From positions 124,001 to 188,000 of the forward strand of contig NZ_JAETZZ010000010.1 of the NCBI RefSeq assembly GCF_022627325.1: 64,000 nt of DNA, read 5' to 3'. A program made the position numbers and the translations under genes. A model generated the notes under the pieces. It saw nothing but the letters and a program-made list of their open reading frames with translations. It made no database searches and was not told the origin of the DNA. Origin of the DNA: Pseudomonas putida. GTDB lineage: Bacteria > Pseudomonadota > Gammaproteobacteria > Pseudomonadales > Pseudomonadaceae. Shown one piece after another: positions 15,674 to 24,467 of the stretch; within the stretch, counting starts at the first letter, position 1; every line of letters starts with the position of its first letter.

Positions 15674-17836
15674 TCAAGGCCTGCCGGTAAGCAGGCGCGC
15701 CACACTCTGCGCCAGCTCTGCGCGCCGATACGGCTTGCGCAACACCTCGAAGCCCTTGAGTTCGCGCGGTGTCAGGTTGGCATAGCCGGTTATGATCAGC
15801 ACGGGCAGGTCAGCCTGGCGCTCGCGCATCCGTTGAGCGAACCGCACCCCGGTCATATCCGCCATCACATGATCGGTCACCAGAACATCAGGCCACCAGC
15901 CCTTTTCTACCAACTGCCACGCTGCAGCGGCACTGGCCGCTTCGGTCACCTGATAACCCAGGTCGCGCAACTGCAAGGCTGTGGCATGGCGCACGATCTC
16001 TTCGTCGTCCACCAGCAGCACGCGACGCGCAGGGTCTGCCAGCGGCACCTCTGCCCGTTCACTGTCACGACACACCGCAACCCCATCGCTGCTCGGCAGC
16101 CACAACGTGGCAACCGTACCCTGCCCTTGCTGCGAGCGTATCTCGAAGCCGCCACCGGACTGTACGGCCAGCCCCTGAACCATCGGCAGGCCAAGGCCGG
16201 TGCCCTTGCCTACGCCTTTGGTGGAGTAGAACGGTTCGACGCAACGGCGCAACTGATCTTCATCCATGCCACTGCCACTGTCGCGAACCTGCAGCCACAC
16301 CATCTGCGCCGCCGCCAGGGCCGCTGGCCTTTCGGGGCCCTCGCCATCAAGCCCGGCGCAGATGCTCAGGGCGCCACCTTCGAGCATGGCGTCGCGTGCG
16401 TTGACCGCCAGGTTCAGCAGCGCCAGCTCAAGTTGATGAGGGTCTACGACCACCGCAGGCAAAGCCGGGTCAATCTGCACGCTCACCGCGATGGTCGGCC
16501 CCAGTGATCGGGCCAGCATCTCGTGCATGTCCTCTACCAGAGCGGCCAGCGAAACTGCCTGGGGCTTGAGGGTTTGCCGGCGGGCGAAGCTGAGCAAGCG
16601 CGCGACCAGATTGCGTGCCCGTTCGGCAGCCTGCAGCCCCCCATCGATCAGGCGCGGGGCACGGTCGGACTGTGGGTGCCGGCGCAGCAGTTCGAAAGAG
16701 CCGATGATAGGCGTGAGCATGTTGTTCAAGTCATGGGCAATACCGCCAGTCAGTTGCCCGATCATTTCCAGCTTATGCGCTTCGTGCAACTGCAGCATCG
16801 CGGCCTCACGCTGGGCGAGTGCCGCCGTGACGCGCTCCTCCAGGCTGTCGTTGAGCAGGTGCAGGGCGCGTTCTGCGCGGGCATGGGTGATGGCCGCCCA
16901 GCCTTGCTTGGCCGTCTCCTCCACCAAGCGGCATTCCTCTTCAAGCCACTGGCGCGGGCCATGACAATGCACGCTGAGCATGGCCTCCAGGCGACCGCCA
17001 CGCAGCACCGGCACATGCAACGTCGAGCACAGGCCGCCCAGGGGTGACGTTGCACTGTCATACGCTTGCTGCACCACCTGCCCTGCCGCCAGTCGCTCAT
17101 GCAGCGCAGCGCCGTAGCGCGCGTAGCGGTGTTGCCCGACCAGCGATGGCACGCCATCAGCCCAGTCGTGCGCAACCTTGAACCCTACGCCGTCGCCCTG
17201 ATCCTCAGCGAAACAGACCTGCGTCGCACCCAAGTGCTCAGCCAGGCGGCTCACCACGTAGGCTTCGATGCGATCGGCTTCACCCAACCCAGGCAACGTG
17301 CGGCTCAACGCCAGCAAAAACGCCTGATTCTGCTGCAAGCGTACCCGCTCGGTGGTCTCGGTGACCAGGCACAGCACCCCGCCGACACTGCCATCGGCCT
17401 CACGCACCGCGGAATACGACACATCGAAGTACACCGTTTCGCCCGCACCGTGGCGCTCTATATAAAAGGGGCGATCCTTGGCCGAAAAGGTCTGGCCAGT
17501 CTCTCGCACGCCACGCAGCAACGGTTCCAGGTCATGCCACAGTTCGCGCCAGTATTCCTGGGCTGGGCGCCCTAAAGCGTGGGGATGCTTGCTGCCAATG
17601 GTCGGCGCGTAGGCGTCGTTGTAAAGCGCTGCGAAGGCCTCCCCCCAGAACAGCACGAACTGGGCCTGGGCCGGCAGTAATGTGGCCATCACCGCCTGCA
17701 GGTGGGGCGACCATGATTGCGGCGGGCCGAGCGGTGAATCGCTCCAGTCCATCGTCTGCAGCCGTGTGCCGATGGCACCGCCATTGAGCAGAAAGTGCGG
17801 CGGCTTTGGGCTTTCGTGTCGTTGAAGCGGTTTCAT
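15674..17836 (-). CDS. Hybrid sensor histidine kinase, paralogue of the facing kinase
   Basis: A 720-aa soluble hybrid kinase. It has the same order as the facing gene: PAS-like domain (SPLGPPQSWSPHLQAVM, LFWGEAFAALYNDAYA), GAF, coiled coil and HisKA with His368 (GGIAHDLNN). An ATPase domain (GKGTGLGLPMVQG) and a receiver (DVLVTDHVMADM) end it. The ATG at 17836 is the best start I see, although its ribosome-binding site is poor; the frame is open to about 17908 with a TTG. Tail-to-tail arrangement with its paralogue suggests inverted duplication and divergence. Signal and output are unknown. Confidence 0.87.
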   Translation of the reverse strand: MKPLQRHESPKPPHFLLNGGAIGTRLQTMDWSDSPLGPPQSWSPHLQAVMATLLPAQAQFVLFWGEAFAALYNDAYAPTIGSKHPHALGRPAQEYWRELWHDLEPLLRGVRETGQTFSAKDRPFYIERHGAGETVYFDVSYSAVREADGSVGGVLCLVTETTERVRLQQNQAFLLALSRTLPGLGEADRIEAYVVSRLAEHLGATQVCFAEDQGDGVGFKVAHDWADGVPSLVGQHRYARYGAALHERLAAGQVVQQAYDSATSPLGGLCSTLHVPVLRGGRLEAMLSVHCHGPRQWLEEECRLVEETAKQGWAAITHARAERALHLLNDSLEERVTAALAQREAAMLQLHEAHKLEMIGQLTGGIAHDLNNMLTPIIGSFELLRRHPQSDRAPRLIDGGLQAAERARNLVARLLSFARRQTLKPQAVSLAALVEDMHEMLARSLGPTIAVSVQIDPALPAVVVDPHQLELALLNLAVNARDAMLEGGALSICAGLDGEGPERPAALAAAQMVWLQVRDSGSGMDEDQLRRCVEPFYSTKGVGKGTGLGLPMVQGLAVQSGGGFEIRSQQGQGTVATLWLPSSDGVAVCRDSERAEVPLADPARRVLLVDDEEIVRHATALQLRDLGYQVTEAASAAAAWQLVEKGWWPDVLVTDHVMADMTGVRFAQRMRERQADLPVLIITGYANLTPRELKGFEVLRKPYRRAELAQSVARLLTGRP

Positions 17837-18190
17837 CTCTGGGAAGTCCCGGGCACATTGCCATCCATCTGAAGATAAGAGATGTGCAATAAACAGTTCG
17901 TTCCCCAACGCACTGCAATCGGGCAGCTCGCACCACTACCGTCCACACGTGTGCACGCATGCCTGGCCGAACCAGCCAAGCCCGCGCCTTCCAGCCCGGT
18001 GGCGCGCTCTTTGCTACCACTGCCCTCTTAACCTTTTGTCAGCCTTAGGTTTTTTAAGGTTTATGGGCACATATTTACTAATTTCTCGTTCCCCCCGCTC
18101 CCCGCATCATCGCTCCAACAAGAACGCGTCGCCCTTCGCCGGCACGCACCCGGGCAGCACCCGATGCCCCACCTTGCCTTGGAGTCAGTC

Positions 18191-19603
18191 ATGACCAGTG
18201 CAGCCAATTCGGCACCCCTCATAGAAAAACACACGATCGGCTACGTGCCGCCACAAGACCGCCATGGAAAGGTAAGGGATCTGTTCACGCTGTGGTTCGG
18301 CGGCAACATCGCGCCGCTGCCCATCGTCACCGGCGCGCTCGGCGTGCAGCTGTTTCACCTGAACCTGCTGTGGGGCATCGTCGCCATTCTGGTCGGCCAC
18401 CTGGTCGGCGGCGTGTTGATGGCACTGCACTCAGCGCAAGGCCCGCAAATGGGCATCCCACAGATGATCCAGAGCCGCGCCCAGTTCGGCTCGCTCGGGG
18501 CACTGCTGGTGGTGGTGATCGCCGGGGTGATGTACATCGGCTTTTTCGCCTCCAACATCGTCCTGGCCGGCAAATCGCTGCATGGCGTGGTAGACAGCGT
18601 GCCGGTACCGGTGGGTATCGTCATCGGCGCGCTGGGCTCGGGAATCATCGGCATCATCGGCTATCGCTTCATCCACGTACTCAACCGCATCGGCACCTGG
18701 GTCCTGGGCATCGGCATCGTGGTCGGCTTCGGCTACATCTTCAGCCACGTGCAGAGCGACGATTTCCTGACCCGCGGCGGCTTCAACCTGGCCGGCTGGC
18801 TGGCCACCGTGTCGCTGGCGGCGCTGTGGCAGATCGCCTTCGCCCCGTACGTGTCGGATTACTCGCGATACCTGCCGGCTGACGTGAAGGTATCTTCGAC
18901 CTTCTGGACCACCTACCTGGGGTCGGCGCTGGGCTCGAGCCTGTCGTTCATCTTCGGCGCCGTAGCGGTGCTGGCGATCCCCGCCGGCATGGACACCATG
19001 GATGCGGTCAAGCTCGCCACCGGCACCCTCGGCCCGATCATGCTGGTGCTGTTCCTGCTCAGCGTGATCAGCCACAACGCCCTCAACCTCTACGGCGCAG
19101 TGCTGTCGATCATCACCCTGATCCAGACCTTCGCCTACCGCTGGATCCCCACCGCCAAGAGCCGTGCGGTACTGTCGCTGATCGTGCTGGCGGCCTGCTG
19201 CGTAGTGGCAGTGTTTGCCTCAGCCGACTTCATCGGCCACTTCGTCGACATGGTGCTGGTGTTGCTGGTGGTGCTGGTGCCGTGGACTGCGATCAACCTG
19301 ATCGACTTCTATGTGATTCACAAGGGCGACTACGACATCCAGTCGATCTTCAAGGTCGATGGCGGTATCTACGGGCGCTACAACCCGCAGGCGCTGGCCG
19401 CCTATGCCGTGGGTATCGTGGTGCAGATCCCGTTCATGAACACGCCGCTGTACGTGGGGCCGATCTCCGAGCACATCAACGGCGCCGACCTGTCCTGGCT
19501 GGTGGGCCTGCTGATCACTTCGCCGCTGTACTGGTGGCTGGCGAGCCGCGACAGTGCCTATCGCCGTCGCCAGACCAGCGCCAAGCTCGCCGCCGCTGCC
19601 TGA
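18191..19603 (+). CDS. NCS1-family (CodB-like) permease, second copy
   Basis: A 470-aa, roughly 12-TM transporter closely related to the permease at 4389. They share the N-terminal HT-YVPP-RHGK-RDLFTLWF pattern, NIAPLPIVTGA, SAQGP-MGIPQM-QSR and the LINLIDFY region. It should import a nucleobase-like or other small N-containing solute. The ATG at 18191 has GGAG at the right distance. The 282 bases upstream hold an AACCTT...AAGGTT inverted repeat (18031-18060) but no GntR-type palindrome, so it is regulated differently from its paralogue. No enzyme gene flanks it. Confidence 0.87.
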   Translation: MTSAANSAPLIEKHTIGYVPPQDRHGKVRDLFTLWFGGNIAPLPIVTGALGVQLFHLNLLWGIVAILVGHLVGGVLMALHSAQGPQMGIPQMIQSRAQFGSLGALLVVVIAGVMYIGFFASNIVLAGKSLHGVVDSVPVPVGIVIGALGSGIIGIIGYRFIHVLNRIGTWVLGIGIVVGFGYIFSHVQSDDFLTRGGFNLAGWLATVSLAALWQIAFAPYVSDYSRYLPADVKVSSTFWTTYLGSALGSSLSFIFGAVAVLAIPAGMDTMDAVKLATGTLGPIMLVLFLLSVISHNALNLYGAVLSIITLIQTFAYRWIPTAKSRAVLSLIVLAACCVVAVFASADFIGHFVDMVLVLLVVLVPWTAINLIDFYVIHKGDYDIQSIFKVDGGIYGRYNPQALAAYAVGIVVQIPFMNTPLYVGPISEHINGADLSWLVGLLITSPLYWWLASRDSAYRRRQTSAKLAAAA

Positions 19604-19667
19604 CCCGGCAGAGGGCGCAGGGCGTGGCACGATCACAATCGCCTGGAAACGGGCGGTTGTGGCAGCC

Positions 19668-20441
19668 TCAGGGCGCCGCCAGCCACTGCGCAGTGATGCT
19701 GTCGTAGCTGCCGTTGGCCAGGCTCAGGTGCAACCACTGGTCGACGTAGCCTTTCCAGGCCACATCATCACGAGGCAGCAGGAAGGCTTTTTCGCTGTAC
19801 TGCATGGCGCGCTCCGGGTTGACCGCGCACAACCCGGGCTTGAGCTTCTGCTGATAACGGGCTTCGCTGGCGTCAGTGATCATCACATCGGCCTTGCCCG
19901 ACAGCAGCTCGTCGAAAATCGTCACGTTATCGTGCAGGCGTATGCTCGCCTGGCCCAGATGCGCCCGTGCGAACGCCTCGTTGGTGCCACCAGCGGGTTC
20001 GATCACCCTGACCTGGGGCTGGTTGATTTGCGCCACGGTCTGATAACGCTGCACATCGGCGCAGCGTACCAGCGGGATCTTGCCGTCGACGCCCAGTGAC
20101 TCGCTGAAAAATGCCTTCCTCTGCCGCTCCAGTGACACCGAAATGCCCCCGACTGCAATGTCACAGCCTTGGCCCAGGAAGTCCGGCATCAGGGTTTTCC
20201 AGGTGGTGGGCACCCACTGAATGTTCACATCGAGGCTCTTGGCCAGGGACTGTGCCATGGCAATGTCGATGCCTTCATAGCTGCCGTCCGCACGCAGGGA
20301 AGAATAGGGCTTGTAGTCGCCCGTCGTGCAGACCTTGAGCGTACCGCGCTGAAGCACCTCGTCGAGGCGCGAAACGGGGGGCACGGCCAGGGCCGTGCCG
20401 GTCATGGCTGCCAGCAGGCAGAAGGTCAAGGGTGCTTTCAT
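19668..20441 (-). CDS. Periplasmic cyclohexadienyl dehydratase-like protein (PheC family)
   Basis: A 257-aa protein with a signal peptide (MKAPLTFCLLAAMTGTALAV) and the solute-binding-protein fold. It resembles P. aeruginosa PheC along its length (TTGDYKPY, DIAVGGIS-SLERQRKAFFS, GGTNE-FARAHL, YVDQWLH). The Glu in the ITDASEAR motif (Glu193) sits where PheC has its catalytic Glu in TDAIEAR. PheC makes phenylpyruvate from prephenate, or phenylalanine from arogenate, in the periplasm. Conservation of this residue favours an enzyme over a plain amino-acid binding protein, and no ABC permease genes are adjacent. A transport role remains possible. Divergent from feoA. Confidence 0.75.
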   Translation of the reverse strand: MKAPLTFCLLAAMTGTALAVPPVSRLDEVLQRGTLKVCTTGDYKPYSSLRADGSYEGIDIAMAQSLAKSLDVNIQWVPTTWKTLMPDFLGQGCDIAVGGISVSLERQRKAFFSESLGVDGKIPLVRCADVQRYQTVAQINQPQVRVIEPAGGTNEAFARAHLGQASIRLHDNVTIFDELLSGKADVMITDASEARYQQKLKPGLCAVNPERAMQYSEKAFLLPRDDVAWKGYVDQWLHLSLANGSYDSITAQWLAAP

Positions 20442-20523
20442 GCGTTCGGGTCCTTGTGAGCAGGGTTGATTAAGGTCATCTGCGCCTCGCGCCCCAAACA
20501 GATACACCAGGTGCCCGGCTTTC

Positions 20524-20539
20524 GTGAAGATATCTTCAC
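20524..20539. promoter_or_regulatory. 16-bp perfect palindrome between pheC-like gene and feoA
   Basis: GTGAAGATATCTTCAC reads identically on both strands. It lies 83 bases before the PheC-like start and 60 before the feoA start, a normal operator position for either. It does not resemble a Fur box as I know it, so the binding protein is unknown. Confidence 0.45.
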
Positions 20540-20598
20540 ATTCTTGTATCTGGCCTGCGCGGCCAATAGCATCAACGCAAATCCGAATCATTAACATC

Positions 20599-20850
20599 AT
20601 GGGTAGTTCGATGTATCTGTGCGATTTGCCGCATCAGCAAAAAGCGTTCGTGACCGAGGTTCTGAAGGCGGACACCTCTGACTGCCTCAGCCAGCGCCTG
20701 CAGGATATCGGATTTGTCCCCGGTGAACCTGTAACGGTAGTGGCGCGCGCACCGTGGGGAGCAGACCCCATTCTGGTACAGGTTGCCGGCACCCGCTTCG
20801 CGCTGCGCCGCAATGAAGCCATGCGCATCGTGGTGGAGGTCGCCGTCTGA
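20599..20850 (+). CDS. feoA: FeoA ferrous iron uptake accessory protein
   Basis: An 83-aa SH3-like FeoA protein (DCLSQRLQDIGFVPGEPVTVVAR, then GTRFALRRNEAMRIVV). It is a cytoplasmic partner of the FeoB Fe(II) transporter. The start may be the ATG at 20599 or the one at 20611; neither has a strong ribosome-binding site. Its stop overlaps the feoB start (TGATG), which indicates translational coupling. Confidence 0.9.
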   Translation: MGSSMYLCDLPHQQKAFVTEVLKADTSDCLSQRLQDIGFVPGEPVTVVARAPWGADPILVQVAGTRFALRRNEAMRIVVEVAV

Positions 20851-22676
20851 TGTCCGGGACCCGCTTAGCCTTGGTCGGCAATCCGAATTGCGGAAAGACA
20901 GCCCTCTTCAACGTGCTCACCGGTGCGCGGCAAAAGGTGGCGAATTATGCTGGCGCGACGGTCGAGCGCAAAGAGGGCGTGGTTCGCACAGCGTCAGGCC
21001 GCGCATGCCGGGTTCTCGATTTGCCGGGCACCTACAGCCTGTCTGCCGTAAGCGACGATGAACGGGTGACACTGCGCGTGCTTCAGGGCGACTACCCCGG
21101 CGAGGCTCGCCCCGATTTGCTGCTGTGCGTCGTAGACGCCACCAACCTGCGTTTGCACCTGCGCTTTGTCCTTGAAGTCCAACGCTACGGCATCCCCATC
21201 ATCCTGGTCTTGAACATGGCCGATGCTGCACGCAAGCGCGGCATATGCATCGACACCCGCAAGCTATCAGCGGCGCTGAATGCGCCTGTCGTGCAAACCA
21301 TCGCCGTTCATCGCGACGGGGCTGACGAGCTGCTCAAGGCGCTCGATGCACCCTGCGAACACCAGGTTGCAGCGGTACCGATGGAAGAGGACCTGCACAC
21401 CCGGGTTCGTCAGATTCTCGCCACTTGCGTGGTAACCCCGCAGGTGGGGGATACACGCGTAGATGCCATTGACCGATGGCTGATACACCCCCTGGTGGGC
21501 CCTTTAGTGCTGTTGACGGTCATGCTGGTGGTTTTTCAAAGCGTCTACCTGGTGGGTAAACCCATCACTGACGCCATCGCTGACGGTTTCGACCTGCTGG
21601 CAACGCTGACCCGTACCCTTTTACCTGCCGGCCCGCTACAAGGGTTGCTGTGCGACGGGTTGATCGGCGGCCTGGGCACCGTGTTGGGTTTCATGCCGCA
21701 AATTCTGGTGCTGTTCTTCTGTATTTTCGTTCTGGAGGAGTCCGGTTATCTGCCCCGCGCAGCGTTCATACTCGATCGACTGATGCGAGGGGTGGGCCTG
21801 TCGGGCCGCTCGTTCATCCCCTTGCTGTCGAGCTTTGCCTGCGCCATCCCGGGCATCATCGGGGCACGCAGCATCAGCGACCGTTACGACCGGCTCACAA
21901 CCATACTGGTAGCGCCGCTGATGACTTGCTCGGCACGCTTGCCGGTGTATGCCCTTCTGATAGGCGCGGTGATACCCGACAAGACCATAGCCGGGGTGCT
22001 CGGCTTGCAGGGGCTGGTACTGCTTGCGCTGTATGTGCTGGGGATCGTCGGCGCCATGGCCGTAGGCTGGGTATGCAAGCGCCTGAGGCCCACGGCCATG
22101 GCGCAACCGCTGCTACTGATGGAGCTGCCGGCCTACAGGATGCCCTGCGCAAGGGACCTGGCCCAGAGACTGTGGGAGCGTGGTTATCTGTTTCTGAAGA
22201 AACTCACCGGGGTGATCCTGGCCCTCACCGTCATCATGTGGTTCATCTCGACATTCCCAGCGCCCCCCGCCGGTGCAGCCGGAGCCGCTATCGATTACAG
22301 CGTGGCGGGCTATCTGGGCAAAGCCCTGCAGCCGCTTTTTGCTCCGCTGGGTTTCAACTGGCAGATTACCCTGGCACTGATCCCGGCTTTCGCAGCCAGG
22401 GAAACGGCGGTGGCAACGCTGGCGACGGTGTATTCAGTGGCCAGCGCCGAGGATGTGTCGTCGCTTGGCCACGTGTTGTCGGCGCAGATCTCGATGGCCA
22501 GCGCGCTGTCGCTGATGGTCTGGTTCGCATTCGCGCCTCAATGCATGTCGACCTTGGCGGTGATCCGCAAGGAGACTGCCAGTTGGCGACAGGTGGGTTT
22601 GGCGTTTGGCTACATGTTCGTTGTGGCGTACGTCATGGCGTGGCTGACCTACAGCATCGTTCGGGCCGCCTCATGA
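20850..22676 (+). CDS. feoB: FeoB ferrous iron transporter (short form)
   Basis: A 608-aa inner-membrane Fe(II) transporter. The N-terminal G domain has G1 GNPNCGKT (residues 10-17), DLPGTYSLS (G3) and NMAD (G4). A helical spacer follows, then the membrane core with the two Gate motifs (SFIPLLSSFACAIPGI and AARETAVATLATVYSV). E. coli FeoB is about 770 aa; this shorter form lacks part of the region after the G domain and the long C-terminal tail. Nothing suggests it is broken. It sits between feoA and a Cys-rich small protein, each overlapping by a few bases. Confidence 0.93.
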   Translation: MSGTRLALVGNPNCGKTALFNVLTGARQKVANYAGATVERKEGVVRTASGRACRVLDLPGTYSLSAVSDDERVTLRVLQGDYPGEARPDLLLCVVDATNLRLHLRFVLEVQRYGIPIILVLNMADAARKRGICIDTRKLSAALNAPVVQTIAVHRDGADELLKALDAPCEHQVAAVPMEEDLHTRVRQILATCVVTPQVGDTRVDAIDRWLIHPLVGPLVLLTVMLVVFQSVYLVGKPITDAIADGFDLLATLTRTLLPAGPLQGLLCDGLIGGLGTVLGFMPQILVLFFCIFVLEESGYLPRAAFILDRLMRGVGLSGRSFIPLLSSFACAIPGIIGARSISDRYDRLTTILVAPLMTCSARLPVYALLIGAVIPDKTIAGVLGLQGLVLLALYVLGIVGAMAVGWVCKRLRPTAMAQPLLLMELPAYRMPCARDLAQRLWERGYLFLKKLTGVILALTVIMWFISTFPAPPAGAAGAAIDYSVAGYLGKALQPLFAPLGFNWQITLALIPAFAARETAVATLATVYSVASAEDVSSLGHVLSAQISMASALSLMVWFAFAPQCMSTLAVIRKETASWRQVGLAFGYMFVVAYVMAWLTYSIVRAAS

Positions 22677-22879
22677 GCCTCCTGGTGCAGTACGCCATCG
22701 TAGCGCTCGTGCTGCTCGGCTGCGCGCGCAGCCTGTGGCGCCGTTTGAGATCGTCGGCAACTGGTGGTTGCGCAAGTGACGCGTGTGGCAGCTGCTCTGC
22801 AGGGTGTCAGCCAGCGCAAAGGATACCGGCTGAAAATCTGCCAACGCCGACCAAGGGAAGCTCCGACCAAGCGCCGTGA
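22673..22879 (+). CDS. FeoB-associated Cys-rich membrane protein
   Basis: A 68-aa protein whose ATG overlaps the feoB stop (ATGA). One TM segment (residues 4-19) is followed by a basic stretch and a Cys cluster (C33, C38, C41, C45). This matches the small Cys-rich proteins found after feoB in many bacteria, which occupy the place of feoC. It may bind iron or an Fe-S cluster, or help assemble the FeoB complex; that is inference. It is easily missed because a longer frame runs through the region. Confidence 0.78.
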   Translation: MSLLVQYAIVALVLLGCARSLWRRLRSSATGGCASDACGSCSAGCQPAQRIPAENLPTPTKGSSDQAP

Positions 22880-22973
22880 CGGGCAGGCCTTCTATCACCC
22901 TGGGCGGCGCAGGCTGCTCAGGGTTTTCGTCGCTCTCCGCTGGCCATCGAGTGAAACGCGCCGGGCCTGAACA

Positions 22974-23678
22974 CTATGAGCCCTCCGGCAGCAGGCTACG
23001 GTCGAACATGAACGGCCGATCACCTTGTGGCGTATATTGATACAACTGCTGCGGCCTGCCGAGCCGCGGCTGATTCTTCTCCCCCGTATCGCGCACCCAA
23101 CCCAGCTCGCGCAGTCGCTCCAGGCGCTTGCGCAGCGAGGTGTTGTTAACGGCCTGGCCCAGGCACGCCTGCATCGCGCCTAATGCATCGAGCACCGTGA
23201 ACTTCTCGGCCAGCAGGTTCAGCGGCAGGCTGCTGTACACCGTCTTGCTCGCCAGCCGCTCGCGGGCACGTTCTACCAGCAGGTTGTGATCGAACGGAAG
23301 CAGCACCTTGCGGCCCAACACACTGTCCAGGTCAACAAAGGCCAACTGGTCACCTTCGACCTGCTGCTGAGGCGCGAGCAAGGCCAGGTAATAGGTGCTC
23401 AACGACCAGCCACGCGGGTCCCGGAAGGCGTTGCCTTCAGTACCGACCTGCTCCAGGTAGCGCGGCTGCACCCGGGCTTTTTCACCCAATGCGCGCTCGG
23501 CAGCGGCCTGCAGGCTGGTGTCCGGGGTGCGGCCATTGACCAGCACCCCGGGCAAAGCCCACTGAGCGGCATGGGGCTCGCGCTCGCGGCGATGCAACAA
23601 CACTTGCAGATGCTGGGCTTCGGGGGCCAGACGCAGAGCGACGATATCGACGCTGGCCAGGACTTCGGCTGTACTCAC
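22974..23678 (-). CDS. nrtR: NrtR-type Nudix-related regulator of NAD metabolism
   Basis: A 234-aa protein with an N-terminal Nudix-like domain (VDIVALRLAPEAQHLQVLLHRR, GVLVNGRTPDTSLQAAAER) whose catalytic box is degenerate, and a C-terminal winged helix (NTSLRKRLERLRELGWVRDTG). This is the NrtR arrangement; NrtR represses NAD salvage genes and senses ADP-ribose. It is divergent from pncA-pncB, its expected targets. I prefer the GTG at 23678 because GGAG lies seven bases upstream; the frame also opens with a GTG at 23714. Confidence 0.85.
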   Translation of the reverse strand: MSTAEVLASVDIVALRLAPEAQHLQVLLHRREREPHAAQWALPGVLVNGRTPDTSLQAAAERALGEKARVQPRYLEQVGTEGNAFRDPRGWSLSTYYLALLAPQQQVEGDQLAFVDLDSVLGRKVLLPFDHNLLVERARERLASKTVYSSLPLNLLAEKFTVLDALGAMQACLGQAVNNTSLRKRLERLRELGWVRDTGEKNQPRLGRPQQLYQYTPQGDRPFMFDRSLLPEGS

Positions 23679-23705
23679 CAAAAGACTCCACTGTTCAATG
23701 GCGCA

Positions 23706-23790
23706 ATATTCCACCAGAGCACTTAACTAGAGCAAGCATCTTTCCAAGCCTGATATGCACTTGACATACTTACACCACCAGGTGGAATAT
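23706..23790. promoter_or_regulatory. nrtR/pncA intergenic region with inverted GGTGGAATAT boxes
   Basis: GGTGGAATAT occurs on the plus strand at 23781-23790 and on the minus strand at 23706-23715. The plus copy is part of CCACCAGGTGG (23775-23785). The sites lie upstream of each divergent gene and are good candidates for NrtR operators, although I cannot match them to a published consensus. Confidence 0.5.
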
Positions 23791-23816
23791 ATGGTCAGCC
23801 CAGCGAGGAGAGCCCC

Positions 23817-24467
23817 ATGAAAATCGCCAGTTTCGATGTCGACGCGCAAAACGGCTTCACCGCCAATGCCCCACAGGAATTGCCGGTGCCCGAAGGCAAT
23901 GAAATTGCCGCCGACCTCAATGCAATGGCCCGACGCGCCGACCTGCGCCTGGGCAGCAAGGACGCGCACCCAGCCAATGCTGCGTGGGTGGTCACAGAAC
24001 CTGGGCAAATGCTGCAACCCCTGGCGCTGGCCAATGCCGACCTGACCTGGGTCAGCCACTGCGTGCCAGGTACGCCGGGCTTCGAACTGTTGCCCGGCCT
24101 GCCCGCCCCCATTGATTACGACTACTTCGTGTGGAAAGGCGTCGAACCCGACCTGCATCCCTACGGTGCCTGCTACCACGACCTGGCCGAGCGGCGCTCC
24201 ACAGGTGTCATCGAATACCTCAAAGTGCAGCAGGTTGGCGCGGTGATCGTCGGTGGCCTGGCCCTGGACTACTGCGTCAAGACCACCGCCCGGCAGCTAC
24301 GCCAGGCAGGCTTCCAGGTGCTGCTGTCCCTGCCGGCCTGCCGCGCCCTCACCCAGGAAGGCGCCATTACCGCCTGCGGCGCACTGGCTGCAGACGGCGT
24401 CATCCTCTGCGGCGACGAGGCCGCGCTCGACCATCAGCTCTCTCTGATCAAGGACGTCCGCCCATGA
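23817..24467 (+). CDS. pncA: Nicotinamidase
   Basis: A 216-aa isochorismatase-fold amidase converting nicotinamide to nicotinate. The catalytic triad is visible as Asp9 (DVDAQNGF), Lys107 (VWKGVEPD) and Cys153 (ALDYCVKTT). Metal ligands are Asp49 and His51 (SKDAHPAN). A GAGGAGAG site precedes the ATG. It overlaps pncB by four bases, so the two enzymes of nicotinamide salvage are made together under probable NrtR control. Confidence 0.93.
   Translation: MKIASFDVDAQNGFTANAPQELPVPEGNEIAADLNAMARRADLRLGSKDAHPANAAWVVTEPGQMLQPLALANADLTWVSHCVPGTPGFELLPGLPAPIDYDYFVWKGVEPDLHPYGACYHDLAERRSTGVIEYLKVQQVGAVIVGGLALDYCVKTTARQLRQAGFQVLLSLPACRALTQEGAITACGALAADGVILCGDEAALDHQLSLIKDVRP

Noticed and set aside
17909..18190. 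Riboswitch upstream of the second NCS1 permease
   Set aside because: NCS1 carriers can lie under thiamine-pyrophosphate control, but I find none of the conserved thi-box segments here, only a weak AACCTT/AAGGTT inverted repeat.
20460..20598. Fur box upstream of feoA
   Set aside because: The AT-rich stretch before feoA does not give a convincing GATAAT-type 19-mer; only the 16-bp palindrome stands out.
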